Source of the DNA: Cardinalis cardinalis
Taxonomy: Eukaryota; Chordata; Aves; Passeriformes; Cardinalidae
Assembly (NCBI GenBank): GCA_014549065.1
Contig: JACDOX010000024.1
Coordinates: 837,647 to 901,646 of the forward strand
Direction of reading: 5' to 3'
Length of the DNA: 64,000 nucleotides
The translations under genes were made by a program, and so were the position numbers. Positions within the stretch are counted from its first letter, which is position 1. Every line of letters starts with the position of its first letter. Positions 44,801 through 59,800 of this stretch are shown here, one piece after another. A model generated the notes under the pieces. That model was not told the origin of the DNA. It did no database searches and saw only the letters and a list, made by a program, of their open reading frames with translations.

Positions 44801-47800
44801 CCTCCGCCAGACACGTGAGCGCTCCCAGCCTCTGCCGATTGCGTTGTCCGGGGGGGAAAAGTGATGTAGTGAAGTCATGCCATTCTTTCAGTTTAATTTT
44901 TCAGTTCAAAATTGGAATTTCCTACTGTTGTATCTCTTACCAGCCTTTTTTTCTTTCTTACTTTTTAATAGTAAAATGTTGATTATGGTGTAGGAGGAAC
45001 AAAATCTGGGTTTTCATGCAAGCTCGTTTCCCTGAGCTAATTAATAACCAGTGCTGGATTTCTGCAGAGGAAGCTGGACGTTAGTAGTGAGATTGGAGAT
45101 GACTTAACGCTTTAAGCTTCCTGGTTGTGGAGTTACTCTGGCATGACGGGAAGATCTTGGATGTCCTGCTTGAATTCACTTGCTTGTGTTCCGTCTGTGC
45201 TGCTGTTTTGTAGAAATGGTTTTGAAGACATGTCNTCCCCCCATGATCCTGAGATGGTCAGACCTGGACGGAAGCAAGGCTCTCAGAAGAGAGTTTCTAG
45301 TATCCTTTTTCTGTGAGGAATTTTTGTCTTTAGCTGCTGTGTTCACCAGGTGTGTATATTTTTAATACTGCTTTGATTTTCATGAGTGTATGAACTCAAG
45401 AGAACTATCTGAGAACTGTGTGACTCCATTTCTGAGCTTTTGGAAAAGAAAAACAAATTTCCTTCGTTATATCTTTATTTTATGGTTTTATGCTTATTTG
45501 CAGGTATTGTAGTATCAGAGTATTATGATGATCTAGTGTATCTTAACTTTCCATCCACTGTCATAGCAAGAGTAGTGCACATAGATTTAAATTTCCATAG
45601 AAATTTCCCCCCCTGCTTTTTTACAACAAGNAACCCCTCCACCATGTAGTTTAACAGCTAAGATAGTGGTATTTTCATGGTTGTGATAGCAAAGGAATCC
45701 AGTACATTTGCTTGTTCTTATGGGTTTTGCATCTAAAATAAAGCTGGTTAGATTTTTGCCCTGATTATATTGTGGCTAAGAATCAGGATGTTTCTGAATG
45801 CTAATAGCACAAGCTACTGAAACTTTTATACAACTGCTTCTTAGAAAATCATACCTAGAGCACTGAACATGGTTACTGATGGGAAGAAGTCAAGAACAGA
45901 GCGCTTGGAACTGAGAGAGGAAATATTTTAAAAAATGCATTCAGACTCAGATTTTCTTGTTATGGTTGATGTAGCATGAAGCAGCTCCTCATGGAGCAGA
46001 AGGATTCTCTTTGACCTGAGCCACTCTGAGAGGAGTCCCAGACCTNTTGTGTTCATATTTCTGAGCTTCGCTTTGTGGTGTCCCTTTTAATCCTCCAGCT
46101 TTAAGGTTGTGATGAAACATTTTATGAAACTTTNTGTTTTACTCTGAAAGACAAGATGTGTAATTTTCTTAACATTCGAGTTATGATAAAATATTTTTCC
46201 TTTCCAAGTAGTCACATTCATTTAGAATAAATCCAAAAGTGTGTTTAGGAGAGTGTTTCTTAACTAGTTTATTAATCAGTTCTTACATCCCTGGATGACA
46301 CTATTGGAAACATGACACCCAAAAGCCAGTTTCTTTCCCGAACTCCTAATTCATTACTTCACCAGCCAGGTAAGACTGCTTGCTTGTTTGCTTACTATTT
46401 AGCTAAAGGTTTTATGTGTTTGTACTTAATAATTAATAATGATCCATAAGAATGACATGGATGTGCTGTAATCCAGTTGGTTAGTGGGTTAAGTATCTGG
46501 ACATATGAGGAGAGACTGAGAGGAGCTAAGATTATTTATCCTGGGAGAGAGGTTGNGGGATCTTGTAAACATATATAGATATTTGATGGGAGACAGTAAA
46601 AAAAAAGGCAAGTTTTTCTTGGTGCCCTGAAAAGTCAAGAGGCAATAGGCACAACAGCATATACAAGGAATTCTGTTTAAACATTAAAAAACACCCCCTT
46701 TTTTACTCTACTAGTGGTTGAATGCTAGAACTGATTGCCCAGACAGTCTATGNAGTCCCTGTCCTTGGAGATAAATAAAGCTGGACAAGGTCCTGAGCAA
46801 TCTTTTCTAGTTGACACACCTTTGGACTGCCTTTTGCTTTAAGGGTTTGGAGACCAATTTCCAGGAAAGAATGAGTGGTGATGTACTGTTCTTTATGTTC
46901 GTGTGTNTTTACAAAGAGCTTTAGTAACTGAAGATATGTTGCCTGTTTGGTGCACAGTCTGCTTTCAGGCTTCTGTCTGCACTTCATAAGTGCTTCAGTC
47001 CCTGTTAAAAATTTCTTTTGGAATTTCTGGGTAGAGCAGAGNAGCTTTGAATGCTTTTTCTTTTCAGAAAAGCCTCTTTTTCTTTCAGGTACTGCATTAC
47101 ATCGCAGCTCCATGAAGCCATCAGATATGTCTGCCATCCTGGGAACAGGAGGGAAATCTCCTCTTATTCTACCAAATTCTGGACTTTTTGGCAGTCTGTC
47201 AATGGTAAGATGGTTAGAGCATCTTTTTCTCTTTTGTCTCTGTGAAACATAACAAAACTCTAAGTTCAGAGATTCTATGTTGTTTGTTCCAAAGACAAAC
47301 TGTGAGTGGTACAAGCTTGCTAATACTGCTGTTGCTGTTTANTGCTGGTGTTAATTATTACTGTGTTGTTCTTTGAGATGATGCAGTGAGGAATAATAGA
47401 GGTTTACAAGGACTTTCCAAATACACCATGTGTGTTAAGCTAGTCCTCATAACATTGGTTTGTGACTACAAAAATCCTGACTGTGCTTGTTTACAAATTC
47501 TTCAAAGATAATTGTTTTATGTTAGCAAGTTAAAACTTTGGNATTTTTCTTATTTTAGCATTCTCCAGTATTAGGCTTCACTAGAGTGTTGAAGTTTAGA
47601 CTTCACAGAACAAGCTCTTCTGATGACTTTTTAGATNACATTGATTATCTTCTACTTCAATGTCTTTAGAAAAATACTGATTGGAAAAGTTGGCGGTAGG
47701 GACCTCTGAAGTATCTTATCTCCATTTATTTTTAAATTAACTCTAAAGAAGCTAAGATATTTTTCTCTCTCTACATTTTAATTCATTCTCCTTTTTAGTT

Positions 47801-50800
47801 TCTGTGGTTTGTTACAGGCCATTTGTTTCTTCATAAATTTTCAGGTTCTGTGGCGTAGTTGGTCAGTGTGCATACAGAGCTCTCACTGTGTCCTGGGGTG
47901 ACTAAATTTGCCCTGAACCAGACACACTGGTAACTTTTTAAGGCATAGTTGTACCTTATCTAAAGGCAATTATTTCAATATTAGTTTTTTATGATTCTNT
48001 GTTTATATACCATTCATATAGAAGGTAAAAACTTATTTTCATTGTGTTCTTGTTGTGCTTTCAGTTGGATGAAAGTAACTGGACAATGGCACTCTCGCCT
48101 CAGCAGANAGGGATGTTTGTAAATGCAGACATGTCCAGTCTGACAGAAGATGTCACTATGAGTGCTGTCTTGTTGCGTGAGGATGATCCTGGGGAAGCTG
48201 GTGAGACAATCTGAAGTTTTACTAATAATTGATCCCAGTTCTGATTTGTGGGTATAAATATATGTGTCCTTTTTAATTCTTTTTTATTATTTTGCTGGTA
48301 TTTCTTAGTCAAAAGCAGTCTATTTTTAAAAGTTCAGAAAATTACTCTGTTCTAGTTTACTGGAGTTTTGTGAGTTTATGCTTTCTATGGAGCCTGTTCT
48401 CATGGAACAAGTGTGATGCTCTAGTGANGTTGGAAGCAAACTGGATTAGTTTTGTGGAGATACACAAATGAGTTTACTGTTGAAATTCTTGCAGGTGGCA
48501 TGTTTACAACAAAAGTTTTATAACTGAGATAGCTTATAGCTTCTGTAGATCTTACTGTCTTAGCTGAAAAATACTTCTGACTTCGTGAGATAGTTCGTAT
48601 CATCATTGTACTCATTTAAATTTGCAAAAATGAGATGTCATCAGAAGGATGTTTTTGTAGTTCGGTGGGGGCTTTTTTACCAAGTTGTGACTCACTGATA
48701 TGGCTGTTTCTTCTTATATCTGTCCTAGCTACTATGAGCATGTACTCTGACTTTCTGCATTCCTTTCTGAAGCATACATCAACTACCATTTTTGATCTTG
48801 TGGATGAGTATGAAAATATTTGTAACAGTCAGGTAAGTAGTTACTTGGTATTTTATTGACTTTATTTTACATTCCCTTCCCCAAGCAGTGTTGCTGTGAA
48901 GTCACAGTGCTTAACATACATACTTNAAATCTTCCAGCTTATGAGTTGCTGAACACTAGCATTGAGTAGCATCTTACTTTCCTCAAACACTGTTTTGGCA
49001 CAGGAAGACCCATGGTGTAGCTTGCTGAATACTAAAATTGTTATCTGGTTGCTGTTCCATTGAAAGTGTCAAGTGGCAATAAACATTAGCAGACGTATAA
49101 ATGTTTTTATTTAGATGGATTAAAATGGATAGATGGATTAAAATGTACTTATTTCTCTCATATGTAAATAAATTAAATCATTGTATTATTTTATAAATAA
49201 AATCATCATTTGAAGAGATGGTAGGATAGTAAGAAGATTGCTGTAATGGCTTGGGAAAAAAAAATACACCAATGGGCAATATTAACTCTATAAATTTATT
49301 TCTCTCAGGTCAATATATTAGGGAAAATAGTTTATCGGGCAACTCCTGGACAGCAGAAGTTTTCCAAAACTGCCAGTGTCTTGTGGCTTCTCAAGCAGGA
49401 GATGGTAACATGGAGACTGCTGTCCTCACTTTATAGGTAATTCCTTTGAAAAGCACACTGCTACATTTTTGTACTGAGATTACTTTCTTCGAAAAATTTT
49501 TAGGAGTTTATAAATATGGAGTCAAGCAATTGAGCTTAATTAGCTGTTCATTAAGTTGTTATTAAGTTAAAAAGCTGTTTATTGAAGTAGGTTCTGATAT
49601 ATATGTCTATTCATTATCTATTTACAAAAATGAAAGTTGTAAATAGGAGTGTTCTTACTACCNTTTCAACTTTCAGCATTTTTAAGAACATTCTTGTTAA
49701 GTTTTTAAACATTTATATGTAGACATTTTGCTAAATTTTCTCAGCTTTTATGTTTTAATCTTTANTGTTTTGCATTTTTGTTTCTAGAGACAGAATACAG
49801 TCTGCACTGGAAGATGAAACTGCATTTGATATCACTGTAAGCATGGATTCTTCTGGCATTTTTTTAAGTGATATAAGAAATAAGCAAAATATAGGCTAAA
49901 TGCTTGTATTTTACTTTTAGAATCTCAAAGTGGCAGTCACTTAAAATTCAAAAGTGAAAAACGAGACTGATTTTCATCAAGACAATTATTAAATTATTTC
50001 ATCTATTGTGAAAAGTACGTCTAAATATTCAGCTCTAAAGAGAGATTGCTAGTGTAAAAGTTATTGCAAACTATTCTTTGTTTTGTTTCCTTAAATATCC
50101 TGAGTTGGAAGGGATGCACAAGGATCACTGAGTCCTACTCCTGGCTCTGCACAAGGCAACCCTAAATTCACTAGAAAAATCCATTTATTTGTTTTTAAAA
50201 TCTGCATCAGTAGCTGTGACGTTCCCATAGATCAGAGACAGTTTTGCTTTGCTTAAAAGAAGAACGTGGTCTCTAGCTGTGTAGCCTTTGCAATCCTAAT
50301 TCCGAGTTACCTGAAGAGAAATAAAAATTTTTAGCATTCCTGTTAGAGCTGTAGTCATCTTGTCTATGTCAATACAGAGCTTCCAGCCTTTGCTGCCAGA
50401 ATATGCTTAGGAAAACAAAACAATAAGTAAAGTGCCTCTGCCTTTGTAAAATTTATGATTGCAGATCTTTCTTCTCAGTCATAAAATAGCTTCCTCTACA
50501 ATTCCCACTGCTAAGTTGTCAGTGTTAATCACTGTTGTGCCAAAAATACCCAGTTTCCTCCTACCTGTGTTTTTTAGGAAAACACATCTTCTGTTCTCTT
50601 TTTATTGAAAGTCTAATGGAAGTAAATTAATGCAGGAGATCAAATAAAAAGATCAGGGCTCTGGGGCTGATATTTTTTTTTGTTTTTCACACTTTTTGAT
50701 GTTAAATGTGTGGATGACTTTGAAAAGTTATTTTTTCTTTTAATTTAAGGTAGCAAATGGGGTTTAAGAGAATATGCAGGCAGTCAAGGAATCAATGAAT

Positions 50801-53800
50801 CTACTGTGTGGAATCTTTCTTTGGTCATGTATTTGTGAATTATATTCTAAGTCTCATTCTTACAGTTTTTAGTGTAACTGGATGTAAATGATCAAATAAA
50901 ACAATGTATAAGGCATTTATACATTGGGAGGGGACAGGAAATACAGCATACTGAACTTGTACCAGATTTCTTAATTAGTATGTGTTCAAGTTGATATTTC
51001 TGGTTCTGTGGAAATTTTCTTTTCCATGAAGTAATAATCAGCTTTTTCTTAAATAGGCTTTAACTGCTAGTGAAAAAACTACTGTAGACAACTTGTTTCA
51101 GAAAGATTCACTTGTTCGACAAAGTCAGGTATGATGGAAAGTTTTTAATGTGGGAAGNAAGATAGATTAAATGTTCATAATACTAATGCTCTATGCACTT
51201 TTGGGGCTTGTTTCTAATACTTTTTTTTTAACATTCACTTAAGTGTGTATTAATTGTATGCATAAAAATGATGCTCCTTAGTTGCTGAAGATGAGAAGGA
51301 TTTTTCTGGCTGTTCTGCAGAGGATGAAAGGCTGAGAGCTGTTCCCATTTGCAGCATCTGTTACTATTGATGGTGATTGATAAGCTGTTAAGTAGCACTG
51401 TATTAAACTGCAGTTTCCACTGAGAAACAAACATAAAGTGCCAACTACCTTCATATTTGATACTTAAAATGCAAGTGGAGTAGTCTTCTGNATCTGTCAG
51501 CCTTTTGATTGCTCCTTAGATAACAAGCAGATCCAGAGATGAGATGAAGGTAGTAAAAGTATTATTTGTTACATGTTTGTTTTAAAAATGCAATTTAATT
51601 TTATTCCAGCTGGTGGTGGATTGGCTAGAGAGCATTGCTAAGGATGAAATTGGGGACTTCTCTGATAATATTGAGTTTTATGCAAAAACAGTATATTGGT
51701 GAGTTCAGACTTTCTTTGATTATATACATTGTCCCATCAAGCATAAAACTCAGTCACAGAATCACTCTTGAAAAGAAGTGGTCTTTTTTGGTTGTTCATT
51801 TCATTCACTTCTTTTCTTTTAATCCTTACATGTAAAAATTGAGACTTCTTTCCCATCCACTGAAGTAAATCTCACAAGTCAGTTAGTGCCTTTTGGGAGG
51901 CAAAGAGGAAAGGAAAAACCATCAAACCATTGTAGTTTAATCTTTGTCTGGCTTTAGTTTTTGCCCAAGTTCTTAATCACTTTGTGTCATCAACCCTTCA
52001 CCAGAAGCCATTATTGTCACCTTTATTATCACTGATGAGTTTTATGGGCAGGAGGGACCAAAGGTTACCTTCCATGCTAAAAGCCTAGAGTAAACCTCTT
52101 TTTAATGGCTGGTGAATACAGGCTTTTGGAATTATATGTTTATCCTCAGTTAAATTTCTGCCCTAGACTGACTTTATAGTAATGATAATGGGAAAATCTG
52201 CTTATGTAGAAGTCAGTTAATAGTGGAATACATGAATAATTGAAGTAATGGATGCTTTTGAAAGAAATCAAATATATGTGCATTAATTCTAATATTGTGC
52301 TTGTGAAATGTTATGTTTTCACAACACTAGCAGAGTCCATGGATATATCAGCTAAACCAAGTGTCTGTTCTGTAAACATACTCTATGTAACAAAATATGT
52401 CTTTTAATATTTGAGTTACTCAAAGATGCTTGCTAAAAAGTAATTTTCCTGTAAAACATTTCACTGCTTTCAGGGATAACACACTACACGCCCTGAAGCA
52501 GCGACAGTCAAGTACATACATGGGAAGTTCTCGTCCTCTGGTAACAGAGTTGGTAAGTATTATATAAAAATAAGGCTTGGCTTCAAAATGGGCTGGAGAA
52601 ATATGCTATCTTCACAGATTGCCACCAATTCTTAGATAGTTGTGCTTTCTAAAAGTAGTTGTAGTTTCTAAAAATGGCTGCAGAAACTGTGAGGCAGAGC
52701 ACNTCAAAAATTCTTTCATGGATCACTGTGGACTTGTGTTTTCTTTCAGCAATCACTTCCATACCCCCACCCCCCGCAAAAGTACTTGTGATCTATTTGG
52801 CAAAGTAATGGCTTTATTATGACTAAAACAAACCCATGTTCCTAACCAGAAAAGCTTATAAAACTCTTTGAGGAGCCCTTGCAGATAAGGGAATGCTGTC
52901 TTTATGCAGTAACTAGTACAATAAAACCAAGTCCTAGTGCAGTACTTTGAGAGCTCTGTAATAAAAGCTAATAGGAGAGAAGTCAAGGAAAGGAAGGACT
53001 GTCCATGATGAGAACAAGATGATGAGCTGCTTCAATGACAAGATGATGAGCTGCTTCAATGACAAAAAGCAAAGCAGCCACAGAAGGTTAGTTCAATTGG
53101 GGAGTGATCTGAGGTATTGATTGGCTTTGGAAAATCTCTTTGGATTTACATAGCAAGCAAGCGCAGCTGTTGTGAAAACCCTTCTCAGATAGAAGGTCTG
53201 AAAAAGGAGAAACAGTCTGGTAGGCAGATAGAAGAGCAAAGGATGTTTGAAGGTGAGAAGAGCTGGAAGATAAGAAATTTGGGGCAAATAACAAGGCAGT
53301 GGAGTAAATTATTTGCATTGACTCNTTCTGATAGGAACAGTGACAGAAGAGGAATAAGAGAAATTAGAGGAAAAACAGGAGTATCATGCTCAATATTACA
53401 TGGGTTGTACAGATTGTTGTGCCAACATGAAAAATTGACTCCAAATTATAAAACAGGGCAGGACGTTAATGGAAGAGACATATAGGTATTGTGTAGATGT
53501 GATGACGTCTATTGTGTAGATTGAGTGATGACTTTTTTCCTTGCAGGATCCAGATGCTCCTATTCGACAGAAACTGCCGCTTGATGATTTGGACCAAGAA
53601 GATGATGCAAGGTTGTTGAAGTATCTCTTCACTCTCATCAGAGCAGGAATGACAGATGAGGTAGTGTAAGTTTTAATGAAGTAAACATAAGTAGCTTACT
53701 TTTGAAGCAAATAAGCTGTGTACTAAAATGTCTGTTTAAATTTGGCTTGTAGTGATTCACTTTTCAATTTGTTGTCAATACTGACTGCCAAATTAGCATT

Positions 53801-56800
53801 GTAATCAAACTTGCTTCTAGTTAAATAATTTTTGGTGTAGAATTGGTGTTAAGGAAAAAATGTCATTTTGGGTGTTTGGGTTGTTTGATGATTTTTTCAC
53901 TGTTGTGTTTTGATACTAAATACTGCCAAGACAAACACACAGAATGCTTTAAAGAGCTTCCTAATTGTGTCTCTAATCATCAATGGATTATCAGGTGTGT
54001 ATACATAATGACATTTGAGTAAAGAGGAGGAAAGGCGATTTGAGATTCTCATGCCAAAGACCTTAAGTAAGGACTATGGGTACTTGCTCATGTTCTGTTC
54101 CAATATGGTGCACATATATTCATTTTCTGATGGTATGGAACACAAGCATAATGCTGCAGGGCAATGTGAGTAGAGATTTGCAGCTTCAGTTGGTATTGGG
54201 AGGGCTAAGTGAACTGGGAAAGTAGATGACTGCATGAAGACAATGATTAAACATCTAAGCAAAAAGGCTGTGCTTTACACTAGACTTACCAGAATGATGC
54301 GTAACAACTGTTTAGCTAACAAAAATGAGGTTGTAGCACATTTCTTACATTGCTTTAAATACTGACTGAAATTTAAAAAACGATGACATTTACTTTGAAA
54401 TCTTTCAGTTGTTTTGAGTTTAAGATCCTCTGTGCTTATTTTTCACGTAGTAGAATCTCCACACAAATTTACTGGTTTAATAATATTCACCTTTTTAAAT
54501 AAGAAGCTGGAGGTTTTCCTACCTTGAAGTGTGTTGCTGAGAAAATGTGTTATTTTTCAGGCACAGCGCTTATGCAAACGATGTGGTCAGGCCTGGAGAG
54601 CTGCAACTTTGGAAGGCTGGAAATTGTATCATGATCCTAACATAAATGGAGGTATCTGCTCCAAAGTGCATTTGAGAGAGATATAAAAATACTAAGATCT
54701 CATAGTATCTGTTTGTGGCAAAGAGAAATAGATCTTTATTTTCACCAGATGAGCCTTTTTTGATGTCTGGAATATTTTACCATGTCTGTTGAACATGTAA
54801 AAACTAACATGAAATTATTTTAGTTGAAAGTGTGTTCATTGTATCTACCTACACACGTTAAAGCCACTTTCTTTCTTGAAGTCAGACATAATCACTAGGA
54901 AGTAGATGTTTCAGAGTTCTGTACAGATCTTCTCCACCTCCATACAATAACTTGGATCTGTATGTTCTTAACATCTGGCTTATGCCACCTAGCACATATT
55001 TTGTTGCTTACATGCTCAAATTGGACTATATACCCAGTTTCAGAAAGGTGCAGTAGGACTAGAGTTCAACAAATGTAAATGCTGGGAGAAAGAGATGGTT
55101 TTAAAATATTTGAAAATTGTAAAGTANCTTTCTCCTTGGTTCCTTGCACATGGTTCCCCATTTATAACACAGTACCTTTGGTGCTTCTCTCTGTGTTCAG
55201 TACATTGCAGGATTTAGCAAGGAATTTGATAATGAGTCTAAGTGTTCTTTGTAGCTGGGTGTGGAAGGCTTAATGCTTTCTTCTTTTTCAAATCGTGATA
55301 GCCTCTTGCTTTTATCTGCATGNCACACCACTGTCCTAGCTTCTTTTTGAGTCTGCCTACCTAAGCTGTTGTTACACAGGTATAAATGCCCATGCAGATG
55401 CATGCAAAATAGCAGCACTGAAGCAGTGACATTTTTAAGAAGCTTTGATTAAGATATAAAAATTCTTTTTTCCCCCTTAACTTTGCCCTTTTTTTTTTAA
55501 GCAGACACTGTAGCTATGTTACAGCCAAAAGTATTAAAGCATCAAAATGCTTTAGGAAGAGTTCTAAAGGGATTGAAATTGGGCTATGAAACAAAAATAT
55601 ACTTTATCATTTTTTAGATGTTACTGGATTCTCTTTTTTCAATAACATTTTCTCTCTTTCTCCTTTTCCTGTCTTTTTTTTTTTAATTATTCTTTGCATG
55701 TAGGAAAAGAGCTGGAGCCTGTTGAAGGCAATCCATACAGGTGCATTTGGAAAATAAGTTGTTGGCGCATGGCTGAAGAGGTAAGGCAATGCTGCTGTTT
55801 TTTCTATTAATACATAAATGTGAACTTTTCTGAACTCTGAAATGGGATTTTAAGTAAACACACCCACTCTGTGTTTGCTGGCTAGAGGATTCACAATTAA
55901 TGCCTCTAAGAGGATTTCTGAAATATCATTTATGCATTGTGAGAAATCTACATGATCAGCACCACTTTTTCAGGAAACGTCTGCCTTTTTTTTCTGGTTG
56001 AAAGTGAAACCACTGACACTGACTTTCATCTTGACTTAATTGAATGGGAAAGAAAATGTGGCTTTCTTTCCAGGTCAATGTAAATTTTTCAGGTAAGGTG
56101 ATGCTAGAGAAGGGAGTGTCACTTGCTATTCTTATTTTGGATTTTCCAACTTTACTTGGAATCTGTTAGATGGAGCATTTTGCAATGGATTAATCTCTAA
56201 TAAAATATAAAGTGACTAGAAAACTTAAATGCTTTGTAATTTAAAGTCTGGGTGTTTTTACTGTTTCTTTTAGGAGCAGTTTAATAGATATGAAAGAGCA
56301 ATCTATGCAGCCCTGAGTGGAAACCTCAAACAGGTATGTCAAGCCCCCTAGTTAAACAGTGTTTGGTAGTTGAGCATTTCCTTTCTCATACAGTTACTGG
56401 TTTCTGCACTTTTAAAGATCTAGTAAACAGAACAATAGCAAACGTTGCTGCTTTAGTAGACATGCTTTTTGTAGTACTGACATGTCTTAATTAAATATAT
56501 TACAGACTTTTTAGTCAAGGAAAGGCTGCTGTTTAAGGTGGTTACTACACTGCTTTGGTGCCTGAAAATCTGATCCTAAATTATAGTTGCTCTGTTTGGG
56601 TTCTGGTGTTTCTCCATCTCTTGATAATTTTTACTCTTGTTTTTTTCATATGTAGCTTCTTCCAGTTTGTGATACCTGGGAAGATACTGTTTGGGCATAT
56701 TTCAGGGTCATGGTGGACACTCTAGTCGAGCAGGAAATACGAACCTCAGTAGTAACTGCGGAGGAGATGGAAGAGCTCCCTAGAGATTATTTAGAAACAA

Positions 56801-59800
56801 AGTAAGTTTCAAGTAAAATTATGCTGCTGCTACACTCAACAAAGTATCCTGTATGGAATCTCTGTGGAATTATTCAAGGTAACNTTTTTCATCTTTTCTC
56901 CCTTGCTTTGAAGCTGGACTTCAGAAAAAGTTTTTGAAGAACTTCAGGCAACAGACAAAAGGGTACGTAATAATTGCCAAGTTTGTCCTCACTGCTTACC
57001 ATTTTTAATTATTCACTGGGTTCTACTTTTTACTGCACTCTTTAGTGTAATGCTCAAATATGCACAATGACTAATTTGTTTCATATTTTCTATCCCCAAA
57101 AATGTGTGGTTTCCAAATTCAATAGATTTTTCTTCATGCTACTACCTCTTAATAATGAAAGTGATACAGGTTTTGTGTTGCCCTGCCCTATATCTGCCAA
57201 ACTAGCTGGGTGTGCTAAAGAAATAGATGGCTGTCAAATGTTGTCAGACGTACAAAGCAGACAGACAAATCAACTATTCAACACTTCAACAAAATGTTCA
57301 AAATTTATTACATTCTATTTTCTTCATAGGAGATTTGTGTGCATATTTCAGAACAGGCCTTTCAAAATTTAAAAGCATATTTGCTTGGACTGTGATTCTT
57401 TCTTTAAGCAATTTTAGCACCCAAAATACTCAGTTCGTGTAAGATGGGGATACAAAACTTTAAGGTTAATTTTGCAGTGATTAAATTGAAACTACAGTTA
57501 CTTTTATTTGATGGAATGGACGCATAGCATTTATCATATTGCTAAGACAAAGACATGCAGTCAGCTACAGATACACCCAGCTGTATTTGCCTTTGCAACA
57601 TAGTGCAATCCTCACCATAAAGCAAATTTAGATTTGGATTGTATTTCATGCATTAATGTGTTGATTCCCCTGGGGAGAGGGTGGAATTTCTTCCTGAAGT
57701 AACTTTCACGGGCCTTTTCTTTAAAAATTTATACACATTGTTGCTTCTTCTGTGGTTTTTGTAAATCTTAACTGTAACATCGTTGTTTGTTCTCCTCTTC
57801 AGAGCAAAAAGCCCTTGGTGTTGGATGTCTTCCATGAAAGTATTAACTGCACAGATCTATATTCCAGTTTTTTCTTTTAGTTTGTCAATGTTCTTGTAAT
57901 TTGATGCAGAGACAGCAAGTGCCTTTTCTCTTGCTCTTTATGAAGGATACCCTTTGAAATAGGATAGCTTTTTTCCCCTGAGGAACCTTTGCTTTATTTA
58001 TAAGTTTGTTTCCTTCATACATTATGCTAGAAGATTTATTCAGTTTGAATTTTCTTTTTTTGTCTCCAGAGGGTTATAGAGGAGAATCAAGAACATTATC
58101 ATGTGATTCAGAAATTCATTATACTTGGAGATGTGGATGGTAAGCATTTCTCTTAAGTAATTTTTTTTTATTGTCAACTGACTACATTATTTTGAGGGAC
58201 CTTTCCAGAAACTTCTGTATGAATGGATTTTTAGAAGCACACAGTAAGCAAGCTCTGCATTAAAGCTATGCTCTAATCAAGAACTGTAGGAAGAGTTTGA
58301 CCTACAAGGTAGTTTTCAAAGAAGTAATGAAATCGTGTAAATGTGTCAAGATACATGGCAGACTGCAGCTATAACTTCTTCTGAGAAATGATGGGATACA
58401 TACAGTACATTTTTAAGCCAGGCAGCTACATCTTTCCACAATTGTTGCTGTTCTGTTTCGTTAAACTTCTGAGACTCAATTACATTTGTTGAATAAATGC
58501 ATAATTTTGAAATACTTCTTGGGTGGTTTCTTTTTCTCCATGGTATGGCTAACACAGACATTTCCTTGGTGGTTATAGGTTTGATGGAGGAAGTCAGCAG
58601 GTGGCTTTCCAAGGACAGAAGTGTGCTCCCAGGACACCTCCTTCGTTTCATGACACATCTTATTCTGTTTTTCCGCACTTTGGGTATGCAGACCAAGGTC
58701 AGTTCACTTGTACTTGATTTGCTGTCACAGCAGTAGCCAGTCTTGGAAGTAGAAGTTCTTTTGTGCAAGTACATGGACAACATAGAATGATGGTAAATTA
58801 CTGCCAGACTGAGGAGGATCTGCATGCTTCAATAGTGTATTTGTTGATCTTGGAGCTAAAGGAGAAAAGAGCATCCTCCTCCCTTCCAGCTGAGCTTAAA
58901 AACTCAGTTTTGGGTTTTCAGGATGGTGGATTTTACTCAGAAGTCTTTTGTTGAGAAGGTCCTGGGTCAAACTTCAGTGTTAGGCTTATTCATAGCAGCC
59001 AAAATGTCTTGAATATAACCTGTTCTTATAGACAGTTGCTGGAACGGTACCTATTGCTGCTGTAAGCTCATAAATGCTTCTGCTTGAGGTAATTAGTGCC
59101 AGCTGAAACTTTCTTATTATCTCCAAGTATAAAGTAGGCATAGCCTACTACCTACTTGGCCTATTTATGCTAAATACACAGAGGGGTCACTGTAGCTGTA
59201 ATTACTCATTTTGGACAATATCACACGTAATTTGGGGCTCTCTTTTTCTACTATTTTAAAGTTTAGAAGCTGTTATGTATCAAGTAAGTTTCTGAATGTA
59301 ACCTCATTTGGGAAAACACAAATGTGTGTTTTCATTAGATGATTTAAATACAGCTCTGAGTTACTGTTTATTCATACTTCCAATAATTGCTTGAATTCCT
59401 TGTGGAAATCTGTTTTGAAGTCAGTTAACATTTAGCTAAATAAGAGGAGTGTGTATGTGTGTGTGTATGTATGTATACATATTAATTTTTTAGCCAGACT
59501 CAAAATTTTATGGAGTAGTGTTTAAGCTAAAGTGCAGTAGAACTAGCCATTAGCATGTGTTTGACAGAGGGGACAAAAACGTGTAATTTCCTACATGAAT
59601 TCCATTGTGGGAATTTGTAACAATTCTGCCTTTAGAGTTTTAGAGTAGATTAATTTATTGTATGATTACTCAATCAACCCTCAGTAGACTTCACAGGGAA
59701 GAGGCAGAAAGCAAGCTTTTATGATGTTTATTGTATATTGATTGTATACAGCTCATAAAGATATATGCTTAGATGAAGGTCTCCAATTTACACATATAAA

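Noticed and set aside
46748..47314. 188-codon minus-strand frame opposite NUP107 exon 4
   Set aside because: It overlaps a CR1 fragment and the antisense of a coding exon, contains ambiguous codons and has no recognisable domain.
47851..47862. tRNA-like A box (TGGCGTAGTTGG)
   Set aside because: No B box (GGTTCRANYCC) and no cloverleaf follow within the expected distance; probably chance or a very old fragment.
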